DNA of 64,000 nt, taken from Robinsoniella peoriensis (GTDB lineage Bacteria > Bacillota > Clostridia > Lachnospirales > Lachnospiraceae). The DNA is taken from NCBI RefSeq assembly GCF_000797495.1, contig NZ_JTGN01000007.1, forward strand, positions 1-64,000, given 5' to 3'. Of the stretch, positions 1-7,611 are shown one piece after another. The first letter of the stretch is position 1. Every line of letters begins with the position of its first letter. A program made the translations under genes and the position numbers. The notes under the pieces are model-generated. The model was not told the DNA's origin. It saw only the letters and a program-made list of their open reading frames with translations, and searched no databases.

Positions 1-686
1 GTGTTACGGCAGTTCAGTGTGAAAGGGGGATGATAAGACGAAATTTTACCTGCTTTCCTGATCACAGACTTAACTGGATGTAGGTTCTATAACCACAAAT
101 ATACTGTAGTAGAATTTAGAGACAGTTCACAGTGATAACATCCAGCTGGTTTATTGGTTTTTAAGTGTTCTATGCCAATAGCGTACAGCATGCCACAACC
201 CCAGGGTCCCATCATGTTGAGAAAACCAGCTTTGTATCAACGAATGCTATCTCGGAAAGAGAAGGGGGCGGGCCAGGACATTGGTTTGGAATGCGTATAG
301 CAGAGCTGAGCATTTACTTACCTTCCCGGAGTGCTTTTTGGCGGATAGTATTCGACTGGCTCCCATCGGATACTAAGCGGGCAGTGAGCTGCGAAATGCA
401 TCAGGATTTCGGAGCGAATGCCCGCGTGCCGCCAAAAAGTGCTCCGGGAAGGTTAGAAAATGCCAGTTCTGCGGTAAGCCTTTCAAACCAATGTCCTGGC
501 CCGCCCCCTTCTCTTTCCGTACACTACCTACATCTACAAAGCGTCCTTACTCAGCTAAACCCAAATTCAATATGAAATTGTTCGCTCCAGACAACATTGC
601 ACCAATTAACAGTGATGCAAATGTACTAAAATAGAAACAGTGATTTTGTATATTTCGATGAAACGGTTGGAATATCCTCAAATATA
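1..686. other. Gene-free left end with structured DNA
   Basis: No convincing protein gene is seen in these bases. The only long open frame (165-575) runs straight through a large inverted repeat and has no ribosome site, so I do not call it. The stretch holds the branched inverted repeat at 253-519. It also holds two weaker pairings outside it: GATGTAGGT (77-85) with ACCTACATC (526-534), and AGCTGGTTT (144-152) with AAACCAGCT (223-231). Bases 535-686 are AT-rich and I see nothing else in them. Confidence 0.6.
253..519. repeat. Large branched inverted repeat element (267 bp)
   Basis: The outer arms 253-288 and 484-519 are perfect inverted copies of 36 bases, rich in G on one side. After a loosely matching stretch, inner arms 320-344 and 429-453 pair over 25 positions; the two mismatches become G-T wobbles, which suits RNA pairing. 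The tip splits into two hairpins: 347-355 with 366-374, and 377-383 with 419-425, the latter holding a further stem 392-397 with 406-411. The whole folds into a long stem with a forked head. It may be a structured RNA, a MITE-like mobile element or a large palindromic repeat. I see no transposase and no clear target-site duplication. Its identity is unknown to me. Confidence 0.8.
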
Positions 687-715
687 TTGACAGTAATCCC
701 AAAAAAGAGTAGTAT
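687..715 (+). promoter_or_regulatory. Sigma-A type promoter of the maltodextrin-like operon
   Basis: The -35 box TTGACA lies at 687-692 and the -10 box TAGTAT at 710-715, with exactly 17 bases between. The LacI-type operator at 727-738 sits at the expected transcription start, as is usual for repression. Confidence 0.75.
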
Positions 716-726
716 GAAATACATAA

Positions 727-738
727 GAAACATGTTTC
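727..738. promoter_or_regulatory. LacI/GalR-family operator, copy 1
   Basis: The perfect palindrome GAAACATGTTTC matches the usual shape of LacI/GalR-family operators, such as those of MalR-like regulators. It sits just downstream of the -10 box and is repeated at 855-866. No LacI gene lies in the window, so the repressor is unknown. Confidence 0.75.
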
Positions 739-804
739 ATGGAAATAATCATTAAAATAAACTTGAATCTAGGAACTCATCATTTTAAAAGATAAGTGTT
801 AGAA

Positions 805-845
805 ATATGTTATGGTTCATGAGGATCACCATAGCATATTTTTAT
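805..845 (+). terminator. Terminator-like hairpin in the leader
   Basis: Arms 805-816 and 828-839 pair over 12 positions with one G-T wobble and are followed by a run of T (839-843). It lies between promoter and first gene, and between the two operators. It may be an attenuator, or simply a hairpin in the leader. Confidence 0.5.
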
Positions 846-854
846 AAGAGAAAT

Positions 855-866
855 GAAACATGTTTC
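855..866. promoter_or_regulatory. LacI/GalR-family operator, copy 2
   Basis: This is a second exact GAAACATGTTTC palindrome, 128 bases after the first and just before the ribosome site of the substrate-binding protein gene. Paired operators at this distance could support repression by DNA looping or roadblock. Confidence 0.7.
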
Positions 867-889
867 ACTTAGAAGAAAAGGAGAAGGAC

Positions 890-2359
890 ATGAAAAGAAA
901 ATTTCTATTGGGAGCCACGCTATTATTGTGCATGGGACTGTTCACCGGATGCGGCGGGAAAGATTATGATTTTTATATTTTCAATGTAAAAAGTGAAAAT
1001 GCGGATGCACTGGAAAAAGTATGCAAGGCCTATGGAGAAGAGACGGGTCAGAAAATTAAAGTCTTTTCGATTGGTACCACAGACGGTATAGACCTTTTAA
1101 GGGCAGATATGAATTCCAATCACAAACCGGCGATCTATTCCGTGAATGCGGAAACAGTGCCGGAATGGGAAGAGGGAGGATTCTTAAAAGATCTTCGGGA
1201 AGCATCCACTCCTGAGATGCGGGAGCTTGCAGAAAGTATTCCCCAGGGGATGCAGCTGTCTTCCGGAAACGGAACGAACTATGGCATACCTTATAATGTG
1301 GAAGGTTATGGATATATTATAGATACGAAGATGGTAGATGCTTTGTTTGGGGAGAAGAACACCATGAACTGGCTGGAAGATTTTAAAACAGCCACCTATG
1401 ATGAATTTGAAGCACTGGTAACAGCCGCTGACGATTACATAAAAAATGGTACAGGTGGAACTGTTCATTTGAGCGGAAATGAATATTCTTTCCAGCCGGA
1501 AAAAAATGAAATTTCAAGTCAGCTCAATGGTGTCTTCTCCGTGGCAGGAGCTGAGAAATGGACTTATGGTGACCACATGAGCAATTTTGCATTAAACGCA
1601 GTGCTAGACAGCCTGTCAGCAGCGCAGAATGCTACCGATGAACAGGTGGATGAATTAAAAACACCCCTGGAAAAATCCATACAGGTGGAGGATCTGATGA
1701 CTAGCCATGCGGCAGGGGCAAAGGGGACATTAAAGAGAAGTCCTGATTTTATTAACTCCACAACCAGCGGATATGATCAGGCAATCCAGATTTTCGCAGA
1801 TCATAAATCTATTTTTATCAAGCAGGGAAACTGGGTATACAGCAATATAGAGAAGATTAATCCGGAAATTGTCAAAACCATTACCATGCTGCCTGTGAAA
1901 ATGCCATTTACCCAGGAGGATATCAAGATACCGGGAATGACTGTAGAAAAATTTAACAGCTCAGTACCGGAATTTGTTCCCAGTTACTATGCCATCAATA
2001 AAAAAGCAGAGCCCGAAGAGCAGGAAAAAGCAGAAAAATTCCTATACTGGCTGAATACATCAAAAGAAGGCCAGGATTTTATTATCAATGATTTTGCTTT
2101 CATCCCATTTACCGCAGATGCATCCGTAGAATTTGAAAATCCCTTAAATAATGCACTGATTGGATATCTGAGGGAGGGAAATGTGTTGTCAAACCCATTT
2201 AACGGAGCACCGCCTACCTGGGGGCAGGAAGTGTATGGCAAGATCCTGATGGAACAGTATTTTATCAAGGAAGACTGGGAACCGGATGCTTATGAAAAGA
2301 TTGCAGATGAATGTATCAGCCAATGGAAAGCCTTAAGAAAATTAGGGGAGGAAGATTAA
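890..2359 (+). CDS. Sugar ABC transporter substrate-binding lipoprotein
   Basis: This is the extracellular solute-binding protein (family 1 type) of a carbohydrate ABC importer, anchored outside the membrane as a lipoprotein. The N-terminus has a Lys/Arg start, a hydrophobic stretch and a lipobox ending at Cys21 (LFTGC). I chose the ATG at 890 because it follows AAAAGGAGAAGG at good spacing and starts the signal peptide; an in-frame ATG at 860 lies inside the operator. Mature length of about 470 residues is normal for maltose/maltodextrin binding proteins. The permeases follow two bases later and a GH13 glucosidase closes the operon, so an alpha-glucoside is the likely ligand; this last point is inference. 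Confidence 0.88.
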   Translation: MKRKFLLGATLLLCMGLFTGCGGKDYDFYIFNVKSENADALEKVCKAYGEETGQKIKVFSIGTTDGIDLLRADMNSNHKPAIYSVNAETVPEWEEGGFLKDLREASTPEMRELAESIPQGMQLSSGNGTNYGIPYNVEGYGYIIDTKMVDALFGEKNTMNWLEDFKTATYDEFEALVTAADDYIKNGTGGTVHLSGNEYSFQPEKNEISSQLNGVFSVAGAEKWTYGDHMSNFALNAVLDSLSAAQNATDEQVDELKTPLEKSIQVEDLMTSHAAGAKGTLKRSPDFINSTTSGYDQAIQIFADHKSIFIKQGNWVYSNIEKINPEIVKTITMLPVKMPFTQEDIKIPGMTVEKFNSSVPEFVPSYYAINKKAEPEEQEKAEKFLYWLNTSKEGQDFIINDFAFIPFTADASVEFENPLNNALIGYLREGNVLSNPFNGAPPTWGQEVYGKILMEQYFIKEDWEPDAYEKIADECISQWKALRKLGEED

Positions 2360-2360
2360 G

Positions 2361-3257
2361 ATGGAAAAATATTATAAGAAATGGTTTAAGCCGTTGCTGC
2401 TTCCGGCAGTCATACTGTTTGTAGGAGTTATTATTATACCTTTTATCATAGGTGTGTTCTATTCATTTTCCGCATGGAGGGGAACTTATTTCCACGGCGG
2501 GGCAAATGCATTTGAATCTTTTGTAGGACTTCGTAATTATGCTAAAGTATTTCAGAACAGCCAGTTTCTGGACGCTTTGATTTATACTTTAAAATTCACC
2601 CTTATGGCAGTGATTGCCGTGAGTGTGGCAGGCCTTGTTATGGCGATGATGATCAGTATTTTAAGAAAGGGCAGCGGTGTTTACCGTACGATCTTTTTTA
2701 TGCCGAACCTTCTTGGCGGGCTTGCGCTTGGCTTTATCTGGCAGTTTATATTCCAGATCGTATATTCAAAAATGTTATTTGGAGAAGAGGGACTTCTGCA
2801 TATTCCATTTTTAACGAATATGACCCAGGATTCCACAAAAACCCTGGTTGCCCTGGTCATCATGGTAGTCTGGCAGATGGCGGGCTATATGATGCTGATC
2901 TTCGTAGCCGGAATCAATAATATTTCCAGTGATTTGTATGAGGCGGCTTCTATTGACGGAGCAGGAGCATTTACAAAGTTCAGAAAAATCACGCTGCCAA
3001 TGCTGATGCCGTCCTTTACCATTGTATTATTTTTGACCTTATCTAATTGCTTCAAACTGTTAGACCAGAACGTAGCGCTTACAGATGGTAACTTTAATAC
3101 CAGACTTCTGGCATTACAGATCTTAAGAACGACAAAGGATACCAGACCCCCGGATTACGGTCTTGCACAGGCACAGGCAGTCATATTTTTTATCTTAATT
3201 GCAATTGTTGGATTGATACAGGTATCCTACACTAAGAAAAAGGAGGTTGAAATGTAA
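2361..3257 (+). CDS. Sugar ABC transporter permease, MalF-like
   Basis: This is an inner-membrane subunit of a carbohydrate importer (binding-protein-dependent transport family 1). Its 298 residues show about six hydrophobic segments, and the EAA loop that docks the ATPase is visible as EAASIDGAGAFTKFRKITLP near residue 195. It starts two bases after the binding-protein stop and its stop overlaps the next start. It lacks the long extra N-terminal part of enteric MalF, as is normal for Firmicutes. No ATPase gene lies in the operon; such importers in Firmicutes often share one MsmK/MsmX-type ATPase encoded elsewhere. Confidence 0.9.
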   Translation: MEKYYKKWFKPLLLPAVILFVGVIIIPFIIGVFYSFSAWRGTYFHGGANAFESFVGLRNYAKVFQNSQFLDALIYTLKFTLMAVIAVSVAGLVMAMMISILRKGSGVYRTIFFMPNLLGGLALGFIWQFIFQIVYSKMLFGEEGLLHIPFLTNMTQDSTKTLVALVIMVVWQMAGYMMLIFVAGINNISSDLYEAASIDGAGAFTKFRKITLPMLMPSFTIVLFLTLSNCFKLLDQNVALTDGNFNTRLLALQILRTTKDTRPPDYGLAQAQAVIFFILIAIVGLIQVSYTKKKEVEM

Positions 3258-4087
3258 TGAAAAGAAAAGCAGGAGCAGTTCTCGTACGCATTTTACTGGT
3301 CATTATGGCAGTATATACTTTGTTTCCAATCGCATTTCTGGTTTTGAACTCCTTTAAGAGCCAGGCTGAAATTGTAGATTCACCTATGGCGCTTCCGGCG
3401 GTATGGACCCTGGATTATATTAAAAGTGCCCTGAATCAGATTCATTTTGTACAGGGATTTGGAATTACCCTTTTCATCACTGCAGTTTCTGTGTTTGTCC
3501 TGGTTATCGTATCTTCACTTGCTGCATGGATGATGGTAAGAAATAAAACGAAATGGTCTCAGGCAGCATTTTTACTGTTCACGGCTGCCATGCTGATTCC
3601 GTTTCAATCTGTCATGTATCCGCTACTCAGTGTATTTGATATGCTGCAGCTTCGGAATCTGGCAGGATTGATTCTAATGTATTGTGGTTTTGGACTGAGC
3701 ATGTCGGTTTTCTTATACCATGGTTTCTTAAAAAGCGTTCCCCAGTCTTTAGAAGAAGCGGCTGCCATCGATGGGGCGACCATTTTTCAGATGTTTTTCA
3801 AGGTGGTATTTCCCATGCTGAAATCCACCACGGTTACGGTAATTATTTTAAATGGTATCTGGATCTGGAATGATTATCTGCTGCCATTTCTGACTATTGG
3901 TAATTCAGAGTATAAGACCCTGACCCTGGAGCTTTATTTTGCAAAAATGGTATCAGGACAATACAGTAACTCCTGGGAACTGATTTTCCCGGCGGTACTG
4001 GTTACGATTATTCCAATTATTATCGTATACCTGTTTTTACAGAAATATATTATGAAAGGAATTGCCGATGGGGCAGTAAAGGGATGA
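3257..4087 (+). CDS. Sugar ABC transporter permease, MalG-like
   Basis: This is the second membrane subunit of the importer, 276 residues with six predicted membrane helices. The EAA loop is clear (LEEAAAIDGATIFQMFFKVV, near residue 170), followed by the P-M-L-K-S-T segment typical of MalG-type permeases. The ATG overlaps the MalF-like stop by one base, so translation is probably coupled. The end of the gene carries AAAGGG, which may serve as ribosome site for the glucosidase that starts at 4092. Confidence 0.9.
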   Translation: MKRKAGAVLVRILLVIMAVYTLFPIAFLVLNSFKSQAEIVDSPMALPAVWTLDYIKSALNQIHFVQGFGITLFITAVSVFVLVIVSSLAAWMMVRNKTKWSQAAFLLFTAAMLIPFQSVMYPLLSVFDMLQLRNLAGLILMYCGFGLSMSVFLYHGFLKSVPQSLEEAAAIDGATIFQMFFKVVFPMLKSTTVTVIILNGIWIWNDYLLPFLTIGNSEYKTLTLELYFAKMVSGQYSNSWELIFPAVLVTIIPIIIVYLFLQKYIMKGIADGAVKG

Positions 4088-4091
4088 TACC

Positions 4092-5759
4092 ATGGAAAAG
4101 AAATGGTGGAAAAGCGGGATTGTATACCAATGTTATCCGAAAAGTTTTCAGGATTCCAATCATGATGGCATTGGGGATATACGGGGAATTATAGACAGGC
4201 TGGACTATCTGGAGGATCTTGGAGTGGATGTCCTGTGGATCTGTCCGGTATATAAGTCTCCTATGGATGACAATGGTTATGATATTTCTGATTATTATCA
4301 CGTAGACGAAAGCTTTGGCACGGATGAGGATCTGGACCTTTTGATCACGGAGGCAGGAAAAAGAGGTATAAAGATATTAATGGATCTGGTCGTAAACCAT
4401 ACTTCTGATGAACATGTCTGGTTCCAGGAAGCATTGAAAGATCCCCAGAGTGAATATGCAGATTATTATGTCTTTAAAGAAGGGGCCGATGGGGGTCCCC
4501 CTAATAACTGGCGTTCCTATTTTGGCGGTTCCGCCTGGGAAAAAGCAGGAGATAACCGTTATTATTTACATGCATTCAGTAAAAAGCAGCCTGATCTGAA
4601 CTGGGAGAACCCGAAACTGCGGGAAGAGATCTATAAAATGATCAATTACTGGCTGGATAAAGGCATTGGCGGATTTAGAATCGATGCCATATCCAATATT
4701 AAGAAAAATTTTGAAGCCAATAACTTTGAACCGGACGGAGAAGACGGACTTTGCTTTGTGGGAAAAGGCATCGCCAATCAGCCAGGGATAGAGGTATTCT
4801 TATCTGAATTAAAAGAAAGAACGTTTCAGCCCCACAACAGTATGACGGTAGCTGAAGCAAATGTCCCGGACTATCTGCTGGATCAGTTTATTGGTGACAA
4901 TGGGTTCTTTTCCATGGTGTTTGATTTCAGTTATGCAGATATTGATATTCCACAGACCGGGGAATGGTATAAGCCTTCAAACTGGACACTGAAGGATTTA
5001 AAGCACAATATTTTCCACAGCCAGCTGGAAACTCAGAAAAGAGGGTGGGGAGCCCTTTATCTGGAAAATCATGACCAGCCTCGTTCTGTTAATAAATATT
5101 TGCCACAGGGAGAGATAAATTATCATAGTATCACTATGCTGGCTTCGCTCTTTATGCTGCTTCGCGGAACACCCTTTATTTATCAGGGACAGGAAATCGG
5201 TATGTGCAATATTCCCATGGACAGCATGGATGACTATAATGATCCTGCAACAAAGGACCAGTATCAGCGTGCGGTGGAAGCAGGAATGTCACCAGAGCAG
5301 GCATTTAAACTGGCAGGCAAAAGAAGCCGCGATAACAGCAGAACACCAATGCAATGGAGTAATGAGAAAAATGCGGGTTTCTCCGATGCAGATAAAACCT
5401 GGCTCAAAGTAAATGAAAATTACCCCGAAGTAAATGTGGAGTGTGAGTTAAAAGATGATAAATCCGTTCTGAACTATTACAAAAAATTAATTCAGCTGAG
5501 AAAATCCGGAGAATATAAAGAAATTCTGACAGAAGGGGAATTCATTCCCGCTGATACAGAAGATGAAAATGTAATTGCCTATAGGAGAGTGACTGCAGAG
5601 GGTGAGATTTTAGCTATACATAATTATCAAAATAGAGAAGCCAAGATGGTACTGGAAGGCAGCTGGGAAAATATTCTGAGTAATTATGGAGAGATGAAGC
5701 TGGAAGGAGACCGGGTTTTACTGAGGGCATATGAGGCATTAGCAGTTGGAAGAAAGTAG
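4092..5759 (+). CDS. GH13 alpha-glucosidase (oligo-1,6-glucosidase/maltase type)
   Basis: This cytosolic enzyme would release glucose from imported alpha-linked oligosaccharides. The 555 residues match the family length. Landmarks are the first conserved region DLVVNHTSDEHVWF, nucleophile Asp198 in GGFRIDAIS, acid/base Glu255 in TVAEAN, and transition-state Asp328 in LENHDQPRS. The residue after the nucleophile is Ala199. In this subfamily oligo-1,6-glucosidases usually carry Val there, while alpha-1,4-preferring enzymes carry Ala or Thr, so maltose-type substrates are more likely (inference from family knowledge). The gene follows the permeases by four bases and is the last of the operon. 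Confidence 0.9.
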   Translation: MEKKWWKSGIVYQCYPKSFQDSNHDGIGDIRGIIDRLDYLEDLGVDVLWICPVYKSPMDDNGYDISDYYHVDESFGTDEDLDLLITEAGKRGIKILMDLVVNHTSDEHVWFQEALKDPQSEYADYYVFKEGADGGPPNNWRSYFGGSAWEKAGDNRYYLHAFSKKQPDLNWENPKLREEIYKMINYWLDKGIGGFRIDAISNIKKNFEANNFEPDGEDGLCFVGKGIANQPGIEVFLSELKERTFQPHNSMTVAEANVPDYLLDQFIGDNGFFSMVFDFSYADIDIPQTGEWYKPSNWTLKDLKHNIFHSQLETQKRGWGALYLENHDQPRSVNKYLPQGEINYHSITMLASLFMLLRGTPFIYQGQEIGMCNIPMDSMDDYNDPATKDQYQRAVEAGMSPEQAFKLAGKRSRDNSRTPMQWSNEKNAGFSDADKTWLKVNENYPEVNVECELKDDKSVLNYYKKLIQLRKSGEYKEILTEGEFIPADTEDENVIAYRRVTAEGEILAIHNYQNREAKMVLEGSWENILSNYGEMKLEGDRVLLRAYEALAVGRK

Positions 5760-5818
5760 TCAGTGCTGCGCAGAAACTTTTTAAAATAGATGTTCCTCTC
5801 TAAGAAAATGGAATTATG

Positions 5819-5847
5819 TTTACATGCTGCTCTAAATGAAATATAAT
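5819..5847 (+). promoter_or_regulatory. Promoter of the rRNA methyltransferase gene
   Basis: TTTACA (5819-5824) and TATAAT (5842-5847) are separated by 17 bases, about 95 bases before the gene. No terminator for the upstream operon was recognised in this gap. Confidence 0.65.
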
Positions 5848-5942
5848 AGCACAAGAGTATGTTTTATAAAATGCTGCTGACTTCATGGGACTGTTTTGTA
5901 GTCCGGAGTTAAATTAGAAAGTTAATGGAGAGGAACAACAAA

Positions 5943-7145
5943 ATGGAACAGACAGTTGTGAGAATAAAAAAAGGCGAAGGCCGCTTATTGAAATCCGGAG
6001 GGATGTGGATTTTTGATAATGAAATTGACCGGATTGAGGGAGATTTTATCAATGGGGATATCGTCTGTGTAGAAGATTTTGACGGATATTTTCTTGGACG
6101 TGGATTTTTGAATACCAGATCAAAAATTACAATCCGAATGATGTCCAGAAAGAAAGATACACAGATTGATGATGCATTTTTGGAGATGCGTGTGAGAGAT
6201 GCCTGGGAGTATCGTAAGGCAACTGTGGATACATCAAGCTGCAGGCTCATTTTCGGAGAAGCAGATTTTTTTCCGGGACTCGTTGTGGATAAATTTGCGG
6301 ATGTTCTTGTAGTGGAGTCACTGGCACTGGGCATTGACCGTTTAAAAGTAAAGATACTGGATTTGCTGAAGAAAGTTCTGAAAGAGGATGGCATAGATAT
6401 TCGTGGTATTTATGAGAGAAGTGATGCAAAAGTGCGCCTTCAGGAAGGCCTTGAAAGAACGAAGGGCTTTCTTTCAGATCCTTTTGATACTAAGGTGGAG
6501 ATTGTAGAAAATGGAGTAAAATATATCGTAGATGTGGAAGACGGACAGAAGACAGGATTTTTCCTGGATCAGAAGTATAACCGCCTTGCAATCCAAAAAC
6601 TGTGTAAAGGCAAAAAAGTTCTGGATTGCTTTACCCATACCGGCTCCTTTGCGTTAAATGCGGGAGTGGCAGGAGCATCAGAGGTCCTGGGGGTAGACGC
6701 ATCCGAACTTGCGGTGTTACAGGCAAAAGAAAATGCTGCTTTAAATGGTTTGGAAGAACGTGTCTGCTTCCTTTGTCAGGATGTATTCGAACTGCTTCCG
6801 GAACTTGAGAAAAACGGTGAAAAATTTGACGTTGTCATACTGGACCCGCCGGCATTTACAAAGTCCAGGAATTCTATTAAAAATGCGGTAAAAGGTTATC
6901 GGGAGATCAATCTCAGAGGAATGAAGCTGGTAAAAGACGGCGGCTACCTGGCTACCTGTTCCTGCTCCCATTTTATGGATCCGGAACTATTTGCCAAGAC
7001 AATCCGTGAAGCGGCAGGCAATGTACATAAAAGGCTTCGGCAGGTGGAATACAGGACACAGGCAGCAGATCATCCGATACTCTGGGCAGCACAGGAATCA
7101 TATTATCTGAAATTTTATATCTTTCAGGTTTGTGACGAAAAGTAG
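5943..7145 (+). CDS. Class I SAM-dependent rRNA methyltransferase, RlmI-like
   Basis: This is a predicted 23S rRNA m5C methyltransferase of the RlmI/YwbD group. An N-terminal PUA RNA-binding domain spans about residues 1-75 (KGEGRLLKSGGMWIF...). A middle linker domain and a Rossmann methyltransferase domain follow. The SAM-binding motif VLDCFTHTGSFALNAG and the LDPPAFTKS motif are visible, and the catalytic Cys region CSCSHFMD lies near the C-terminus. I chose ATG 5943 because GGAGAGG sits nine bases upstream; the in-frame ATG at 5925 lacks a ribosome site. The 400-residue length fits the family. It stands alone under its own promoter. The exact target base cannot be read from sequence. Confidence 0.87.
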   Translation: MEQTVVRIKKGEGRLLKSGGMWIFDNEIDRIEGDFINGDIVCVEDFDGYFLGRGFLNTRSKITIRMMSRKKDTQIDDAFLEMRVRDAWEYRKATVDTSSCRLIFGEADFFPGLVVDKFADVLVVESLALGIDRLKVKILDLLKKVLKEDGIDIRGIYERSDAKVRLQEGLERTKGFLSDPFDTKVEIVENGVKYIVDVEDGQKTGFFLDQKYNRLAIQKLCKGKKVLDCFTHTGSFALNAGVAGASEVLGVDASELAVLQAKENAALNGLEERVCFLCQDVFELLPELEKNGEKFDVVILDPPAFTKSRNSIKNAVKGYREINLRGMKLVKDGGYLATCSCSHFMDPELFAKTIREAAGNVHKRLRQVEYRTQAADHPILWAAQESYYLKFYIFQVCDEK

Positions 7146-7197
7146 GGAATTGCTGTGAAGCCTGAATCATATAATTGCTGGGCAGTCTGAATTTATG

Positions 7198-7226
7198 TTG
7201 ACATAGACTAAGTACTGCAATATAAT
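7198..7226 (+). promoter_or_regulatory. Consensus promoter of the MATE leader
   Basis: TTGACA (7198-7203), 17 bases, TATAAT (7221-7226): a perfect consensus promoter. It lies about 385 bases before the MATE start, so the message would have a long leader. Confidence 0.85.
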
Positions 7227-7275
7227 AAATGAAGTGTAAAAGCACATTAAATTAGTCAGGAAAAGGAATGTTCTT

Positions 7276-7368
7276 ATGATATGCATTTTAAGTAATGTAA
7301 TGAGAAGAAGAGAAGGCTTTGGACAAAACAGAACGATGAAACGTTGTGCAAAGCCTGATAATAGATAA
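7276..7368 (+). CDS. Leader peptide upstream of the MATE gene
   Basis: This 30-codon open frame starts with ATG eight bases after AGGAAAAGGA, a strong ribosome site, about 43 bases into the transcript. It is basic, with several Arg and Lys codons including a run of three Arg (MRRRE), and ends in TAA. Its 3' half encodes the strands of two competing RNA pairings (7314-7321 with 7349-7356; 7334-7342 with 7380-7388). This is the layout of drug-resistance leaders in which ribosome stalling changes the fold of the downstream RNA. The peptide itself probably has no other job. I do not assign it to a named family. Confidence 0.6.
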   Translation: MICILSNVMRRREGFGQNRTMKRCAKPDNR

Positions 7369-7547
7369 GCAGATGCTTGGTTTCATCGGAAATGGGCAAA
7401 AGTGTAGGATGCTATACTTCTTTTTTGTGTACCATTTTCCGGTGACAGATGCATGCGGCAAGAGGCTGTGGACGATGTTTTGTCTGCAGCCTTTTGTTTG
7501 GAAAAATATTTCCGGATAGAAGGCGGTCTCAGGCGGCCTTCTTTTTG
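7314..7547 (+). promoter_or_regulatory. Putative translation-dependent attenuator of the MATE gene
   Basis: Four mutually exclusive or consecutive stems follow or overlap the leader frame: 7314-7321/7349-7356; 7334-7342/7380-7388 (CGATGAAAC with GTTTCATCG); 7386-7395/7432-7442; then two terminator-like hairpins, 7463-7473/7482-7492 followed by TTTTG, and 7518-7524/7536-7542 followed by TTTTT. The first two overlap in a way that prevents simple co-existence. The two terminators lie before the MATE ribosome site. Together they look like an antibiotic- or translation-sensing attenuator. Confidence 0.65.
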
Positions 7548-7611
7548 TGGGCAAAAATATGAAAGAATGGAATTGCGGGCAGAGTAAAGCACCGTGCAGG
7601 AGGAAGAAGAG

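Noticed and set aside
165..575. 136-residue open frame on the plus strand
   Set aside because: It runs through both arms of the large inverted repeat, has no ribosome site and no protein-like pattern.
5909..6394. 161-residue frame opposite the rRNA methyltransferase gene
   Set aside because: It is a shadow of a well-supported gene and lacks start signals.
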